Source: Pseudomonadota bacterium
GTDB lineage: Bacteria; Pseudomonadota; Alphaproteobacteria; Dongiales; Dongiaceae
Direction of reading: 5' to 3'
DNA length: 64,000 bases
Assembly (NCBI GenBank): GCA_016183985.1
Contig: JACPDN010000006.1
Span: 806,001 to 870,000, forward strand
Below the pieces are notes generated by a model, which ran no database searches, was not told the origin of the DNA, and saw only the letters and a program-made list of their open reading frames with translations. This document shows, piece after piece, positions 7,661 to 17,350 of the stretch; within the stretch, counting starts at the first letter, position 1; the number at the start of each line of letters is the position of its first letter. The translations under genes were made by a program, and so were the position numbers.

Positions 7661-8764
7661 TCAGAGGTAGGTTCCGGCTATATCGACACTGGAATGAACT
7701 CCCAGGGCGTCAAAGTTCTGCAGCAGCCAGGCATCGGCGTGAGCACGGCCGGCTTCCTTGAGATCGAGCAGGAAATCCCAATCGGCATTGAGCTTCGAGA
7801 GCACGCTAAGCTTTTGCATCACCGCTTCCGCCGAGATCGAGTGAATTCGCAGCTTTTTCAGGTCCTTTGTCGGATCGTCATGGTCCTGATGCTCGTCAAT
7901 CAGCTTGGTGACGAAATTGATCGCCCGCATCTCCCGCATCAGGGAAGAATTGAAGCTGATCTCGTTGATGCGGTTGATAATCTCACTGGCGGTGCGCGGC
8001 AGCTCCTCGCGGTTCATCGGGTTGATGTGGACAACCACCACGTCGCTGCTTTCGGTGTTGTAGATCAGCGGGAAGATCGCTGGATTGCCCATATAGCCGC
8101 CATCCCAGTAGTGCTCGCCATCGATCTCTACTGCCTGGAACAGGAAGGGGAGGCAGCCGGAGGCAAGTACCGCTTCCGCGGTAATCTCGGCACCCTCAAA
8201 GACCTTCACCTTGCCGGTACGGACATTGGTGGCGGACAGAAAAAGCCGTATCGGCAGGGGGCGGCTGCGGAATGCGTCGAAATCGACCGATGCCGCGAGG
8301 ACTTCGCGCAATGGATTCCAGTTGAGCGGATTGATCTGATAGGGCGACATCACCCGGGTGACGAAGTCGAGCCACATGAAGGACGGCGAACTCTCCAGGC
8401 CCTGATTGCCGGTCACTTTATCCCACCAGGTTGCCTGGAACGGTGACAATTGGGCGGCATGGGCGACGCGGCGCCAGAAATGCGCCAGGGCCGATTTGGC
8501 GCCAGCGCGGCCACCTTCCTGATAGCCATAGACCATGACCGTCGCATTCATGGCGCCAGCTGAAGTCGCCGAAATGCCGTCAAATTCGATGCGCTCATCT
8601 TCCAGCAGCCGGTCGAGCACGCCCCAGGTGAAGGCGCCGTGAGCGCCGCCGCCCTGCAAGGCAAGATTGATGCTGCGCGTCGCCGTGCTGGCGGAATCGT
8701 CGGTTCGGCCGCCATTCGCCGGGCGCAGGGTGGATGCCAAGGTGTTCATCATCTTCTCCCTCAA
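7661..8764 (-). CDS. Patatin-like phospholipase/acyl hydrolase
   Basis: 367 residues. The oxyanion-hole motif LALQGGGAHGAF lies near residues 34-45 and the nucleophile elbow ATSAGAMNA carries Ser68; the catalytic partner Asp is in WDGGYMGN near residue 219. The elbow is AxSxG where textbook patatins have GxSxG. Patatins cleave acyl esters of phospholipids or related polymers; the substrate is not evident. The start overlaps the bdhA stop by four bases, so the two are co-translated, which hints at a role in hydroxybutyrate or storage-polymer metabolism, a pairing seen in other alphaproteobacteria. Met5 and Met6 are alternative starts. A terminator follows at 7609-7637. Confidence 0.9.
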   Translation of the reverse strand: MREKMMNTLASTLRPANGGRTDDSASTATRSINLALQGGGAHGAFTWGVLDRLLEDERIEFDGISATSAGAMNATVMVYGYQEGGRAGAKSALAHFWRRVAHAAQLSPFQATWWDKVTGNQGLESSPSFMWLDFVTRVMSPYQINPLNWNPLREVLAASVDFDAFRSRPLPIRLFLSATNVRTGKVKVFEGAEITAEAVLASGCLPFLFQAVEIDGEHYWDGGYMGNPAIFPLIYNTESSDVVVVHINPMNREELPRTASEIINRINEISFNSSLMREMRAINFVTKLIDEHQDHDDPTKDLKKLRIHSISAEAVMQKLSVLSKLNADWDFLLDLKEAGRAHADAWLLQNFDALGVHSSVDIAGTYL

Positions 8765-9633
8765 TGCGCCGTCCAGCCGCCGTCGACCGAGAGGGTTGCT
8801 CCCGTGATCGACTTTGCAGCAGCACCGGCCAGGAACACGGCAAGGGCGCCGATCTCATTCGCCTGCGCGAACTGCTTGTTCGGCTGCTGCGCCAGCAACA
8901 CGTTGCGGATCACCTCTTCCCGCCCGATCTTGTGGGACAATGCCTGGGCCGTGATCTGCTTCTCGACCAACGGCGTCCAGACATAGCCGGGGCAGATCGC
9001 ATTGGCGGTGATACCTGCCTCCGCCGTTTCCAGTGCCGTGACCTTGGTAAGACCCAGGATGCCGTGTTTGGCGGCGACATAGGCCGATTTGAAGGGCGAG
9101 CCCACCAAACCATGCGCCGAGGCGATGTTGATGATGCGACCGAAGCCGCGGCGCTTCATGCCGGGCAAGACCTGCTGCGTGGTGTGGAAGGCGGCGGACA
9201 GGTTGATGGCTAGAATCGCATCCCATTTCTCTGCCGGAAAATCCTCGATTGGCGCTACATGCTGGATGCCGGCATTGTTGACGAGGATGTCGACCTGACC
9301 GAAACGCGCTTCCGTGACAGCCACAAGGTCGGCAATCTCAGCCGGCCGGGTCATGTCTGCGCCGTGATAGATTGCGTCGACGCCATGTGCCGTCGCCAGG
9401 CGCGCCGACGACCTTTCCAGTTCGGCGCGGTCGCCGAAACCGTTCATCACGACATGGGCGCCGGCCATGGCCAATTCCTCCAGCACGGCAAGACCGATGC
9501 CGCTGCTGGAGCCGGTGACGATGGCAACGCGGCCCGCCAGCGGCCGGCCGGGAATCGCGGTTTCTGGGGCCGTCGCTGGGGCGCTTGCCGGCGGCAAGCC
9601 CTGCGCCGGCTTCTCGGGGACGAAGGAGTTCAT
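8761..9633 (-). CDS. bdhA: 3-hydroxybutyrate dehydrogenase (SDR)
   Basis: 290 residues, a classical short-chain dehydrogenase: NAD-binding TGSSSGIG at 40-47, NNAGIQHVAPIEDFP (the IQHV version is characteristic of 3-hydroxybutyrate dehydrogenases), catalytic Ser in IASAHGLVGSPFKSAY and the YVAAK dyad, and C-terminal LSVDGGWTAH. It oxidises D-3-hydroxybutyrate to acetoacetate with NAD in polyhydroxybutyrate turnover. The first ~30 residues are a Pro/Ala-rich extension that the ~260-residue family lacks; an internal start is possible but I see no better one. It is first in a two-gene operon with the patatin and is divergent from the LysR gene at 9824. Confidence 0.93.
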   Translation of the reverse strand: MNSFVPEKPAQGLPPASAPATAPETAIPGRPLAGRVAIVTGSSSGIGLAVLEELAMAGAHVVMNGFGDRAELERSSARLATAHGVDAIYHGADMTRPAEIADLVAVTEARFGQVDILVNNAGIQHVAPIEDFPAEKWDAILAINLSAAFHTTQQVLPGMKRRGFGRIINIASAHGLVGSPFKSAYVAAKHGILGLTKVTALETAEAGITANAICPGYVWTPLVEKQITAQALSHKIGREEVIRNVLLAQQPNKQFAQANEIGALAVFLAGAAAKSITGATLSVDGGWTAH

Positions 9634-9823
9634 GGGTCAGTGGTCCTGGTTGGGGATCGGAATGCCACCAATCTGCCTGGATTGTCGCCAGCCAGGAAAT
9701 GCCAGGTCCCTATGAATTCCATGCAGCATCAGCATCGCCGCTTCCATGCCCGCAAGGTATAGTTCATCGGCGGATATCGCGCGGCGCATGTGCCGATTTC
9801 TCAGTCAGGGGAATGACCTACCA

Positions 9824-10717
9824 ATGGAAATGCATCAGATTCGCTACTTCCTGGCGGTGTGCACGACCCTGAATTTCACCCGGGCCGCCGAGCACTGCAA
9901 CGTGACGCAGCCCGCTTTGACCCGCGCCATCCAAAAGCTGGAGGAAGAGCTGGGCGGCCTGCTGTTCCGCCGCGAGCGCAAATTCACCCATATCACCGAT
10001 CTCGGGCATCTGGTGCGCCCGCAGCTCGAAGCCGTCCTGGCGCAAAGCGAGCAGGCGCGGACCACCGCAAAGAGCTTCCTGCATCTCAAGGATGCGCCGC
10101 TCAAACTGGGCGTCATGTGCACCATCGGGCCGATGCGTTTCATCAGCTTCCTGTCGCGCTTCCGTGCCGATCATTCCGGTATCGATGTCAGCCTCATTGA
10201 GGGCGTTCCGGAGGAGCTGACGGAACTGCTGATGTCCGGCGCACTCGATGTTGCAGTCATGACGGCGCCGGAGGCGGAGAATGATCGCCTTACCCTGCGG
10301 CTGCTTTACGAAGAGCACTTTGCCGTCGCCTTCCCGCCCGGTCATCGATACGAGCAATTCGACGCCGTCCCCATCAAGGAGATCGGTGGCGAATCCTATC
10401 TGGCCCGGGTCAATTGCGAATACTACGAGCGCCTCGACAACATCCTGACCGAGCGCATGGTCATGCTGGAGGAAGTCTATCGCTCCGAGCGCGAGGATTG
10501 GATCCAGACCATGGTGATGGCCGGCATGGGCATCTGCTTCATTCCGGAATTCTCGCCCGTCCTGCCGGGCCTTTGCATCCGCCGCGTGGTCGATCCGGAA
10601 GTGACGCGCAAAGTGTTCCTGGTCAGTGTCGCCGGCCGCCGCTTCTCACCCGCCGTTCAGACATTTGTGAAGGCCATCGACCAGCACAAATGGCCCGAGC
10701 AGGTCGCCGCCAAATGA
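9824..10717 (+). CDS. LysR-family transcriptional regulator
   Basis: 297 residues from ATG 9824. The N-terminal winged helix reads MHQIRYFLAVCTTLNFTRAAEHC ... TQPALTRAIQKLEEELGG, followed by a LysR substrate-binding domain (LKLGVMCTIGPMRFISFL, ALDVAVMTAPE). I preferred this start to an upstream in-frame one at 9746 because LysR proteins begin just before the helix-turn-helix. The C-terminal segment MGICFIPEFSP is typical of the OxyR-like branch. It is divergent from bdhA, a usual arrangement for a LysR target, and its stop overlaps the next gene (ATGA at 10714). The inducer is unknown. Confidence 0.92.
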   Translation: MEMHQIRYFLAVCTTLNFTRAAEHCNVTQPALTRAIQKLEEELGGLLFRRERKFTHITDLGHLVRPQLEAVLAQSEQARTTAKSFLHLKDAPLKLGVMCTIGPMRFISFLSRFRADHSGIDVSLIEGVPEELTELLMSGALDVAVMTAPEAENDRLTLRLLYEEHFAVAFPPGHRYEQFDAVPIKEIGGESYLARVNCEYYERLDNILTERMVMLEEVYRSEREDWIQTMVMAGMGICFIPEFSPVLPGLCIRRVVDPEVTRKVFLVSVAGRRFSPAVQTFVKAIDQHKWPEQVAAK

Positions 10718-12801
10718 CTTCGGCGATATCGCAGCCGCCCCCCCGCCGTGGCATCAGCAGCCGCTTGGCTCCGGGGTTCCTGGTCGCTGGCGGCTGTTTT
10801 CTCGCCGCCGGCCTGGTGAACTACAATTGGCAGCGAGCGGCCGACCGGAATGCCGATGAACTGGTGGCGCAGATCAACCAGCGCATCACGGCCTCAGTCG
10901 CGCGGCAGATCAAGAACCAGCTCGACAGCGCGGAATCGGCCCTTGCCGCCCTGCGTACGGTCTTCTTCCAAGACGTAATCCGTATCGACAACGAGGCCAA
11001 GCGGGAGTTCGTCTTCTTGTCTTCGCTGCAGTCCAGCGGCGACCTGTCCTGGGTTACTTTCGGCTGGCCCGACGGCAGCTTCTTCGGTGCGCGCAAGGAC
11101 ATCGACAACAACGTCCACATGATCGAGGTTAAGAAGGACGCCCGCGCGGAACAGAATCTGCGCATCGACGACTATCTAGCGACCGCTCACGACATCCAGT
11201 TCCAGCAGCGACGCTGGGGCACCAGCGCATTCAACGCCAGTTTGCAACCTTGGTATCTGGCCGCACAGAACCAAGACCATTCGGCCTGGACTGAAGGCGA
11301 CGCCTCTCCGCTGGGCGAACGGGACGCCATCACTGTTTCGGACCGGCTGACGCTCTATGGACGCTATATCGGCGTTCTCGCCGTCAGCATTGACCTCGAA
11401 CGGCTGGCGCGGTTCGTCGATCGATTGGAGATTACCAAGCGCGGCCAGGCGCTCATCCTCGGGCCGGATGGGCGCGCCTTGACGGTCGACGGCTGGCACC
11501 CGGTCAACGACATGCATGATTCCGGCAAACGCGCCGTTTCCGCAACCCTGGCCGCCATGCCCGGCGCGCTAACACGGATCACGCGACCGGTCAGCCTGAT
11601 GGGCGAGGATCCTCTCACCCATCGGGGTTACTACCTCAACGTCTCGCGCCTTCCCTATCGCGACTGGTCGCTGGTCATCGCTATTCCAACCGCCGACATT
11701 CTCGGCGACATCCCAGCGACCACACGGCGACTTTACGTTGTCGTCGGAATCCTCGCCGTGCTCGTCGCCGCCGCCGCCTTCCTGATGGCCGACCGGCTGG
11801 TGACGCGGCCGTTGGCTGGAATAGCGAAACAGCTACGGGCCATCGGTGGTTTCGACCTCCATGCCATTCGCTACCGCCCCTCCGCCTTGCGCGAGTTTGA
11901 CCAACTGTCGCGCAGCCTGGTTCAAATGGGGGCGGGCCTCGGCTCGTTCCGCAAATATCTGCCGGCAGACCTTGTGATATCCCTGGTGCGGGACGGCAGG
12001 GAGGCGCGGCTCGGTGGCCAGAAGCGGCAATTGACGGTCCTCTTCAGTGATCTTGCCGGTTTTACTAGCCTGACCGAAGCCGAGCCGGAGCGCATGGTGC
12101 ATTTCCTCGGCGCCCATTTCGACGACATGTCGCAAGCCATTCATGCGACGGGCGGCACCATCGACAAATTCATCGGCGATTCCGTGATGGCTTTCTGGAA
12201 TGCACCCAATCCACATGAGCAGCCGGAGATCGCGGCCTGCCGTTCCGCCCTCGCCGCACGCGCGCGCTTTCATGCCCTGCTGGCGCAGGCGGATTGGCGC
12301 TTTGCCGCGCCACCGGGCCTGCGTATCGGCATCAACACCGGCTCGGCGCTGGTCGGCAACATCGGCTCGCAGGATCGCCTCAACTACACCGCACTCGGCG
12401 ATACGGTAAATGTCGCCAGCCGATTCGAGTCACTCAACAAGCAGTACGGCACGGAGATCCTCATCGGTGCGGATACGGCGGCGGCACTGGATGCTGGCTT
12501 CCATCTGCGCAAGCTGGATCAGGTTGCTGTCTATGGCCGACGTGGCGGCAGTTTCATCTACGAACTAATCGCCGAAACCGATCCCGACACGGCACGACCC
12601 GATTGGATCGCCTGTTACGAACAGGGGCTCGACGCCTATTTCCGCCGTGAGTGGCAGCAGGCGCAGGCCCTCTTCGTCGATGCTGCGAGGCTTCGGGGCG
12701 ACGATCCGCCGTCACGCGTCATGGCCGGGCGTTGCGCGGCCTTCATGACGACGCCCCCCGATGCCGATTGGGCCGGGATCGCCGTCGCCGCAGTGAAATG
12801 A
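10714..12801 (+). CDS. Membrane adenylate/guanylate cyclase with extracellular sensor
   Basis: 695 residues. A membrane segment near 24-42 (LVAGGCFLAAGLVNY), a ~300-residue periplasmic dCache/CHASE-like region (DLSWVTFGWPDG, GRYIGVLAVSIDLERLARF), a second membrane segment (LYVVVGILAVLVAAAAFLMA), a HAMP-like linker, then a class III cyclase domain. Catalytic features are intact: metal Asp in LFSDLAGFTSL, Asp in DKFIGDSVMAFW, and Asn/Arg in GDTVNVASRFE. The Lys and Asp choice is that of an adenylate cyclase. It therefore makes a cyclic nucleotide in response to an external signal. Start ATG 10714 overlaps the LysR stop by four bases; the frame is open upstream but that part is antisense-like to the LysR gene. 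It converges with the MFS gene six bases away. Confidence 0.92.
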   Translation: MTSAISQPPPRRGISSRLAPGFLVAGGCFLAAGLVNYNWQRAADRNADELVAQINQRITASVARQIKNQLDSAESALAALRTVFFQDVIRIDNEAKREFVFLSSLQSSGDLSWVTFGWPDGSFFGARKDIDNNVHMIEVKKDARAEQNLRIDDYLATAHDIQFQQRRWGTSAFNASLQPWYLAAQNQDHSAWTEGDASPLGERDAITVSDRLTLYGRYIGVLAVSIDLERLARFVDRLEITKRGQALILGPDGRALTVDGWHPVNDMHDSGKRAVSATLAAMPGALTRITRPVSLMGEDPLTHRGYYLNVSRLPYRDWSLVIAIPTADILGDIPATTRRLYVVVGILAVLVAAAAFLMADRLVTRPLAGIAKQLRAIGGFDLHAIRYRPSALREFDQLSRSLVQMGAGLGSFRKYLPADLVISLVRDGREARLGGQKRQLTVLFSDLAGFTSLTEAEPERMVHFLGAHFDDMSQAIHATGGTIDKFIGDSVMAFWNAPNPHEQPEIAACRSALAARARFHALLAQADWRFAAPPGLRIGINTGSALVGNIGSQDRLNYTALGDTVNVASRFESLNKQYGTEILIGADTAAALDAGFHLRKLDQVAVYGRRGGSFIYELIAETDPDTARPDWIACYEQGLDAYFRREWQQAQALFVDAARLRGDDPPSRVMAGRCAAFMTTPPDADWAGIAVAAVK

Positions 12802-12806
12802 CGGCC

Positions 12807-14021
12807 CTAACGACCTGCTGGCAATGTCAGCCGCCAGGCGAGGACAAGGCCCGATATCAACCCGATACTAATCCCCAGGACGCAGGCCTGCCAGCCACCC
12901 AGGCTGAACATCTGCCCCAGCACGAAGCTGCCGAGAAGCCCGCCCAGGAAATAGCTGGCAAGATAGAGTCCGCCGGCACTACCACGATCGCGATGCGCTG
13001 CCCGCCCGACGAATCCAGTCGCGATGGCCTGGGCAAAGAAGGTACCGGCGCCGATCAGCGCCAGGCCCAGAAGGACCAGCGGCAATGACGATGTCAACAG
13101 CATCGGCATGCCGGCCAGCGCAACCGCGAGGCCGGCCATGGCAGACCAGCGCGCGCCGAAGCGAACGGCGGCAAGACCGGCGAATGGCGTTGTCAGCATG
13201 GACGGCACGAACACGAAATAGACAAGGCCGAGCTGCATCTGGTGAACACCGAAGGGTGCTGCAACCAGCACAAAATTGACGTAGGTGAAGGTGCCGATGA
13301 AGGCAAAGAGAATGACGAAGCCGAGGGCGAACGCCGCCCGGAGCGGCGGATTGGCGAGGTGACACCGCAGATCGCCCCAGGCCGTCACCGGTTGCTCGGC
13401 TGCGCCGCTCATGGGTTTGGCGCGTGTCAGCGTCACATGGGCCAACACGGCGCCGAGTACATTGAGCATCGCGAAGATGTAGAAGTTCCCGGCCAGGCCC
13501 AGATGATCGGCGATGGCCGCCGACATCAACCGACCGAAAAGATTGCTGGCGACATTGCCAGTGACGTAGGCAGCGAGAGCGGCGGCGATTTCCTGCGGGC
13601 CGGACCGCTCGGCAAGATAGGCAAGCGTCAAGCTGAAGGCGGCTGACATGCAGAGACCCTGGGCGATGCGCAACAGCCCGAAGACGGCAAGGTTCGGCGC
13701 GTGGGCCAGCAGCGATGTCGGCACGGCCAGAACAACCAGGCTGACGACCACCCAGCGGCGGCGGTCAAGCTTCCGGCTGAACAGCGCCACCAGCAGGCCG
13801 GCGACAGCCATGCCCAATGTACTGGCGTTGACGGCAACCCCCATTGCCGCGGGGGTGGTGCGATAGGCCAGCGTCAATGCCGGCAGGATCGCCTGCGTCG
13901 CGAACAGGTCGACCAGCGTCAGAAAGGCGATAAGGCCGATGATGCCGAGGTTGAACAGATCGCGCGCGATTGGTCGCGCTGTCGATAGATAACTCGATTC
14001 CAGGATACGCGCCTCAGACAT
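12807..14021 (-). CDS. MFS transporter
   Basis: 404 residues with about twelve hydrophobic segments. The segment VVSLVVLAVPTSLLA and the stretch LRIAQGLCMSAAFSLTLAYLAE fit major facilitator drug/metabolite exporters of the YnfM/inner-membrane transport type. The substrate cannot be told. Start ATG 14021 has GGAG eight bases upstream. It lies 106 bases after the cupin gene on the same strand and may be co-expressed with it. Confidence 0.85.
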   Translation of the reverse strand: MSEARILESSYLSTARPIARDLFNLGIIGLIAFLTLVDLFATQAILPALTLAYRTTPAAMGVAVNASTLGMAVAGLLVALFSRKLDRRRWVVVSLVVLAVPTSLLAHAPNLAVFGLLRIAQGLCMSAAFSLTLAYLAERSGPQEIAAALAAYVTGNVASNLFGRLMSAAIADHLGLAGNFYIFAMLNVLGAVLAHVTLTRAKPMSGAAEQPVTAWGDLRCHLANPPLRAAFALGFVILFAFIGTFTYVNFVLVAAPFGVHQMQLGLVYFVFVPSMLTTPFAGLAAVRFGARWSAMAGLAVALAGMPMLLTSSLPLVLLGLALIGAGTFFAQAIATGFVGRAAHRDRGSAGGLYLASYFLGGLLGSFVLGQMFSLGGWQACVLGISIGLISGLVLAWRLTLPAGR

Positions 14022-14127
14022 CGATCGTACTCCGTTTGCCGGAAGCGAAAACGCGTGACGCCACGGGGGACGGCCGCAGCGTCACGCGCCTCATGCAGGC
14101 GACTGTTCGTCGCCCGCAATTCGCTTG

Positions 14128-14622
14128 TTACATGTTCATGTCGTTGGCATCGTGCAGGATGTCGACCGAGATCAACACGGCCTTCTTCTTGCTCTTGTTT
14201 TCCCACCAATGCGACGTGGCATGGGTCTCCGGCGCCACGTCGCCGGCCTTGTGGATGATCGGCACGGCGCAATTGCTGGCATGCTCGATGACGGTACCAC
14301 TGACGACATAAATCATCGCCGGCCGGTCGGCATGGGCGTGCCACGGCACAATGCCACCCGGCTGTACTTCCAGGCGACGCAGACGGAACTGGTGATCATT
14401 GAGCGCCACCATTTCTTTCGACAGGTCGGTCGCGGCAAGAACCGTATCGGTGACACCCTTGGGCTCCATCGGCCCCGGCTGCGTCACGTCCATACCGACC
14501 TGGTCGGCAGGACAGGAGCCGGCACTGGCGGCGGCGGCGCCCATCACTGAAAATCCGGCGACCAGCAACATCGCGGGCAGCCTGCGCCAGAAATTCCGGC
14601 GGCTTCGTTCGAACGAAATCAT
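14128..14622 (-). CDS. Exported cupin-domain protein
   Basis: 164 residues from ATG 14622, which has GGAGA eight bases upstream. Residues ~1-36 form a signal peptide (RRLPAMLLVAGFSVMGAAAASA). The rest is a small cupin: PGGIVPWHAHADRPAMIYVV holds the first metal-binding histidines, followed by SGTVIEH and the second half ending ILHDANDMNM. Cupins of this kind bind a metal or a small ligand; the function is unknown. It precedes the MFS gene on the same strand, so the pair may act on one compound. Confidence 0.82.
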   Translation of the reverse strand: MISFERSRRNFWRRLPAMLLVAGFSVMGAAAASAGSCPADQVGMDVTQPGPMEPKGVTDTVLAATDLSKEMVALNDHQFRLRRLEVQPGGIVPWHAHADRPAMIYVVSGTVIEHASNCAVPIIHKAGDVAPETHATSHWWENKSKKKAVLISVDILHDANDMNM

Positions 14623-14876
14623 GACAATCTCTCCATGTGACTTTGGGATGCCAGGGCACATCGGAGCCGTGGCGACAGAGAGAGCATCGGGGATGGCGAG
14701 GCACTGGAAAAATGCCAATCGGTTATTGATCCGATAGGCGGCAGTATTTGCGGTTCTCAGCATCTACTCCGAGCGGCATGGGCGCCAACGCCGTCGCTTG
14801 GAAAGTAGACTGCAGAGAAACAACGGGGCCAGACAATGCGTCTCCCCGCCTCTCACATCCCCGAAAGGCTTGAGCG

Positions 14877-14891
14877 GAACACAAAAGGAAC
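14877..14891 (+). promoter_or_regulatory. LexA (SOS) box of polB
   Basis: GAAC, seven bases, GAAC: an exact match to the alphaproteobacterial LexA operator (GAAC-N7-GAAC or its complement form). It ends 38 bases before the polB start codon. E. coli polB (dinA) is also under LexA, so SOS control is expected. Confidence 0.8.
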
Positions 14892-14929
14892 ATATACTGA
14901 TTTTCGTGACATGTTTTTAACCGGTATCA

Positions 14930-17350
14930 ATGGCTCATGGACAGGAACTCAGTGCCGGGCCCCAGGCAAGCGGCGCACCTGAATCAGAGGCAATCCATAA
15001 GGGATTTATCCTCACGCGCCATTGGCGTGACACCCCGGTCGGTACTGAAATCGACTTTTGGCTGGCGACGGACGATGGGCCGAGACAGATCCGCCTGACG
15101 GCGCAGGAATCGGTTGCCTTCGCCCCTGCCGACGCGGCGCCTCAAATTGAGAGATCCCTCGCACGAATCCGTGGTGCCTATTGGCGCCCACTGCCTCTCA
15201 AGACGTTCAAGCAACAGCCCGTCATAGGTATCTACTGCAAACAGTACAAGCAGTTGCTCGGCCTCTCGAAGGAGCTCGCCGCTCAAGACATCAGGCTGTT
15301 GGAGTCAGACGTTCGTCCGCCCGAGCGATATCTCATGGAGCGCTTCATCGGCGCTTCCATCGAGTATTCAGGTGGGGAGACCCGAGGCCGGATCGCGATC
15401 GACGGCAGGCTGAAGCCATCTGCAGACTACCGCCCCTCGTTGAAACTAGCGTCGCTCGACATCGAGACCAGCATGGAAGGCGACCTCTATTCGATTGCCA
15501 TCGAGGGCTGCGGCGATCGAATTGTCTGGATGCGCAGCAATCAAGCCGCGGCGCCGGCCGATGCGGACTTCACCCTGATCTATTGCGCCAGCACAAAGGA
15601 GATGCTGGTGGCTCTTAATCAGTGGCTTGAAGCGCATGATCCGGACATCGTTGCCGGATGGAATCTTGTCCAGTTCGATCTCAGAATTCTTCAACGCCAC
15701 GCCGAAAGCTGCGGCATTGAACTAACTTGGGGCAGAGATGGATCGCCCATTGATTGGCGGCAGCACCCCGCCAAGGCGGAACGGTACTTCGCCGCAGTCG
15801 CCGGCCGCTTGATGATTGACGGCATCGACGCCCTGAAGGCCGCGATGTGGATGTTTCCCTCATACAGCCTTGAGTATGTCTCGCAGGCGCTTCTGGGCAA
15901 AGGCAAGAAGATAGACAACCCCTATGACCGCGTGAACGAGATCACCCGGCTGTTTCACGAAGATAAGGCCGGCCTTGCTCGGTATAACCTCAGCGACTGC
16001 GAGCTCGTAACGCAGATCTTTGCCAAGGCGAAGTTGCTCGAATTTCTCGTGGAACGAGCCAATGTCATGGGGCTGCAGTCAGACCATTATGGTGGCTCGA
16101 TTGCAGCCTTCTCTCATCACTACCTGCCGCTGATGCATCGCGCCGGCTATGTCGCACCAAATGTGGGAGAGAACCAGAGCCAGGGCTTTCCGGGCGGATA
16201 CGTCATGGACTCTATGCCGGGGCTGTACGATTCCGTTCTCGTCCTCGACTACAAGAGTCTCTATCCATCGATTATTCGGACATTTCTTGTCGACCCGGTC
16301 GGCCTGATCGAAGGTGAAACAGCCAGCGACCCCCGCACGACGGTTCAAGGTATCAATGGAACAACCTTCTCCCGAGCGATCAACTGCCTGCCTCAGATCG
16401 TCACGACTCTCTGGCAGCAACGGGATGCCGCCAAGGCACAAAGGAACGAGCAGCTTTCCCAGGCAATCAAGCTTTTGATGAACGCATTCTGCGGGGTACT
16501 CGGGTCACCAGACTGCCGCTTTTTCGATCCGCGACTGGTTTCCGCCGTCACCTTGCGCGGCCATCAGATCATCCAGCAAACCAGGCGGCTCGTAAATGAA
16601 GTAGGCTACGAGACGATCTACGGCGACACAGACTCCATCTTCATCTCGTTGGGACGACCTCATTTGAACGATGCGGCCGAAAAAATTGCAGAGCGACTGG
16701 CCGCCAAGATCAATGACTGGTGGACGACCCATCTCCGGGACACGTTGGACCTCAAGAGCCATCTTGAAATCGAGTTTGACACGCACTACCGGCGGTTTTT
16801 CATGCCGACCATCCGCGGAACGGATGAAGGCAGCAAGAAGCGCTATGCGGGGCTGACGACAAATGACGATGGATCGGAGGAGATCGTATTCCGTGGCTTA
16901 GAGAGCGCCAGGACCGACTGGACCCGGCTCGCGCAGAATTTTCAGCGTGACTTGTATCAGCGAGTATTCAGGGCGGAACCATATGAAGATTTAATTCGCG
17001 GCTACGTCAACAACACCAGGGAAGGACGTTTCGATGATCTTCTCGTCTATCGCAAGCGGCTCCGGCGCGACCTCAAACAATATCAGCGCAACGTCCCACC
17101 CCACGTCAAAGCTGCTAGACTGGCGGACGCCGACAACCTGCGGCACCATCGTCCGGCCCAATATCAGAATGGCGGCTGGATCAGCTATGTCATGACCGTT
17201 GCCGGACCCGAGCCCACGACGGCCAGAACATCGAAAATCGATTACGAGCACTACGTCCAGCGACAGCTGCAACCAATCGCCGACGCAATCCTGCACAGCC
17301 TCAATGACGATTTCGAGAACATCGTGAGATCGCAAGGCACACTATTTTAG
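14930..17350 (+). CDS. polB: DNA polymerase II (family B)
   Basis: 806 residues, about the length of E. coli Pol II (783). Proofreading exonuclease motifs are intact: SLDIETS (Asp177), DPDIVAGWNLVQFDL, and YNLSDCELV. The polymerase motifs follow: DYKSLYPSIIRTF (Asp440) as motif A, KLLMNAFCGVLGS as motif B and YGDTDSIF (near 564) as motif C. It is a repair/translesion polymerase that restarts replication after damage. The LexA box upstream fits SOS induction. It stands alone; neither neighbour is on the same strand close by. Confidence 0.96.
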   Translation: MAHGQELSAGPQASGAPESEAIHKGFILTRHWRDTPVGTEIDFWLATDDGPRQIRLTAQESVAFAPADAAPQIERSLARIRGAYWRPLPLKTFKQQPVIGIYCKQYKQLLGLSKELAAQDIRLLESDVRPPERYLMERFIGASIEYSGGETRGRIAIDGRLKPSADYRPSLKLASLDIETSMEGDLYSIAIEGCGDRIVWMRSNQAAAPADADFTLIYCASTKEMLVALNQWLEAHDPDIVAGWNLVQFDLRILQRHAESCGIELTWGRDGSPIDWRQHPAKAERYFAAVAGRLMIDGIDALKAAMWMFPSYSLEYVSQALLGKGKKIDNPYDRVNEITRLFHEDKAGLARYNLSDCELVTQIFAKAKLLEFLVERANVMGLQSDHYGGSIAAFSHHYLPLMHRAGYVAPNVGENQSQGFPGGYVMDSMPGLYDSVLVLDYKSLYPSIIRTFLVDPVGLIEGETASDPRTTVQGINGTTFSRAINCLPQIVTTLWQQRDAAKAQRNEQLSQAIKLLMNAFCGVLGSPDCRFFDPRLVSAVTLRGHQIIQQTRRLVNEVGYETIYGDTDSIFISLGRPHLNDAAEKIAERLAAKINDWWTTHLRDTLDLKSHLEIEFDTHYRRFFMPTIRGTDEGSKKRYAGLTTNDDGSEEIVFRGLESARTDWTRLAQNFQRDLYQRVFRAEPYEDLIRGYVNNTREGRFDDLLVYRKRLRRDLKQYQRNVPPHVKAARLADADNLRHHRPAQYQNGGWISYVMTVAGPEPTTARTSKIDYEHYVQRQLQPIADAILHSLNDDFENIVRSQGTLF

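Noticed and set aside
10414-10713. Upstream extension of the adenylate cyclase frame
   Set aside because: The 100 extra codons lie inside the LysR gene and look like its shifted frame; ATG 10714 gives a normal membrane N-terminus.
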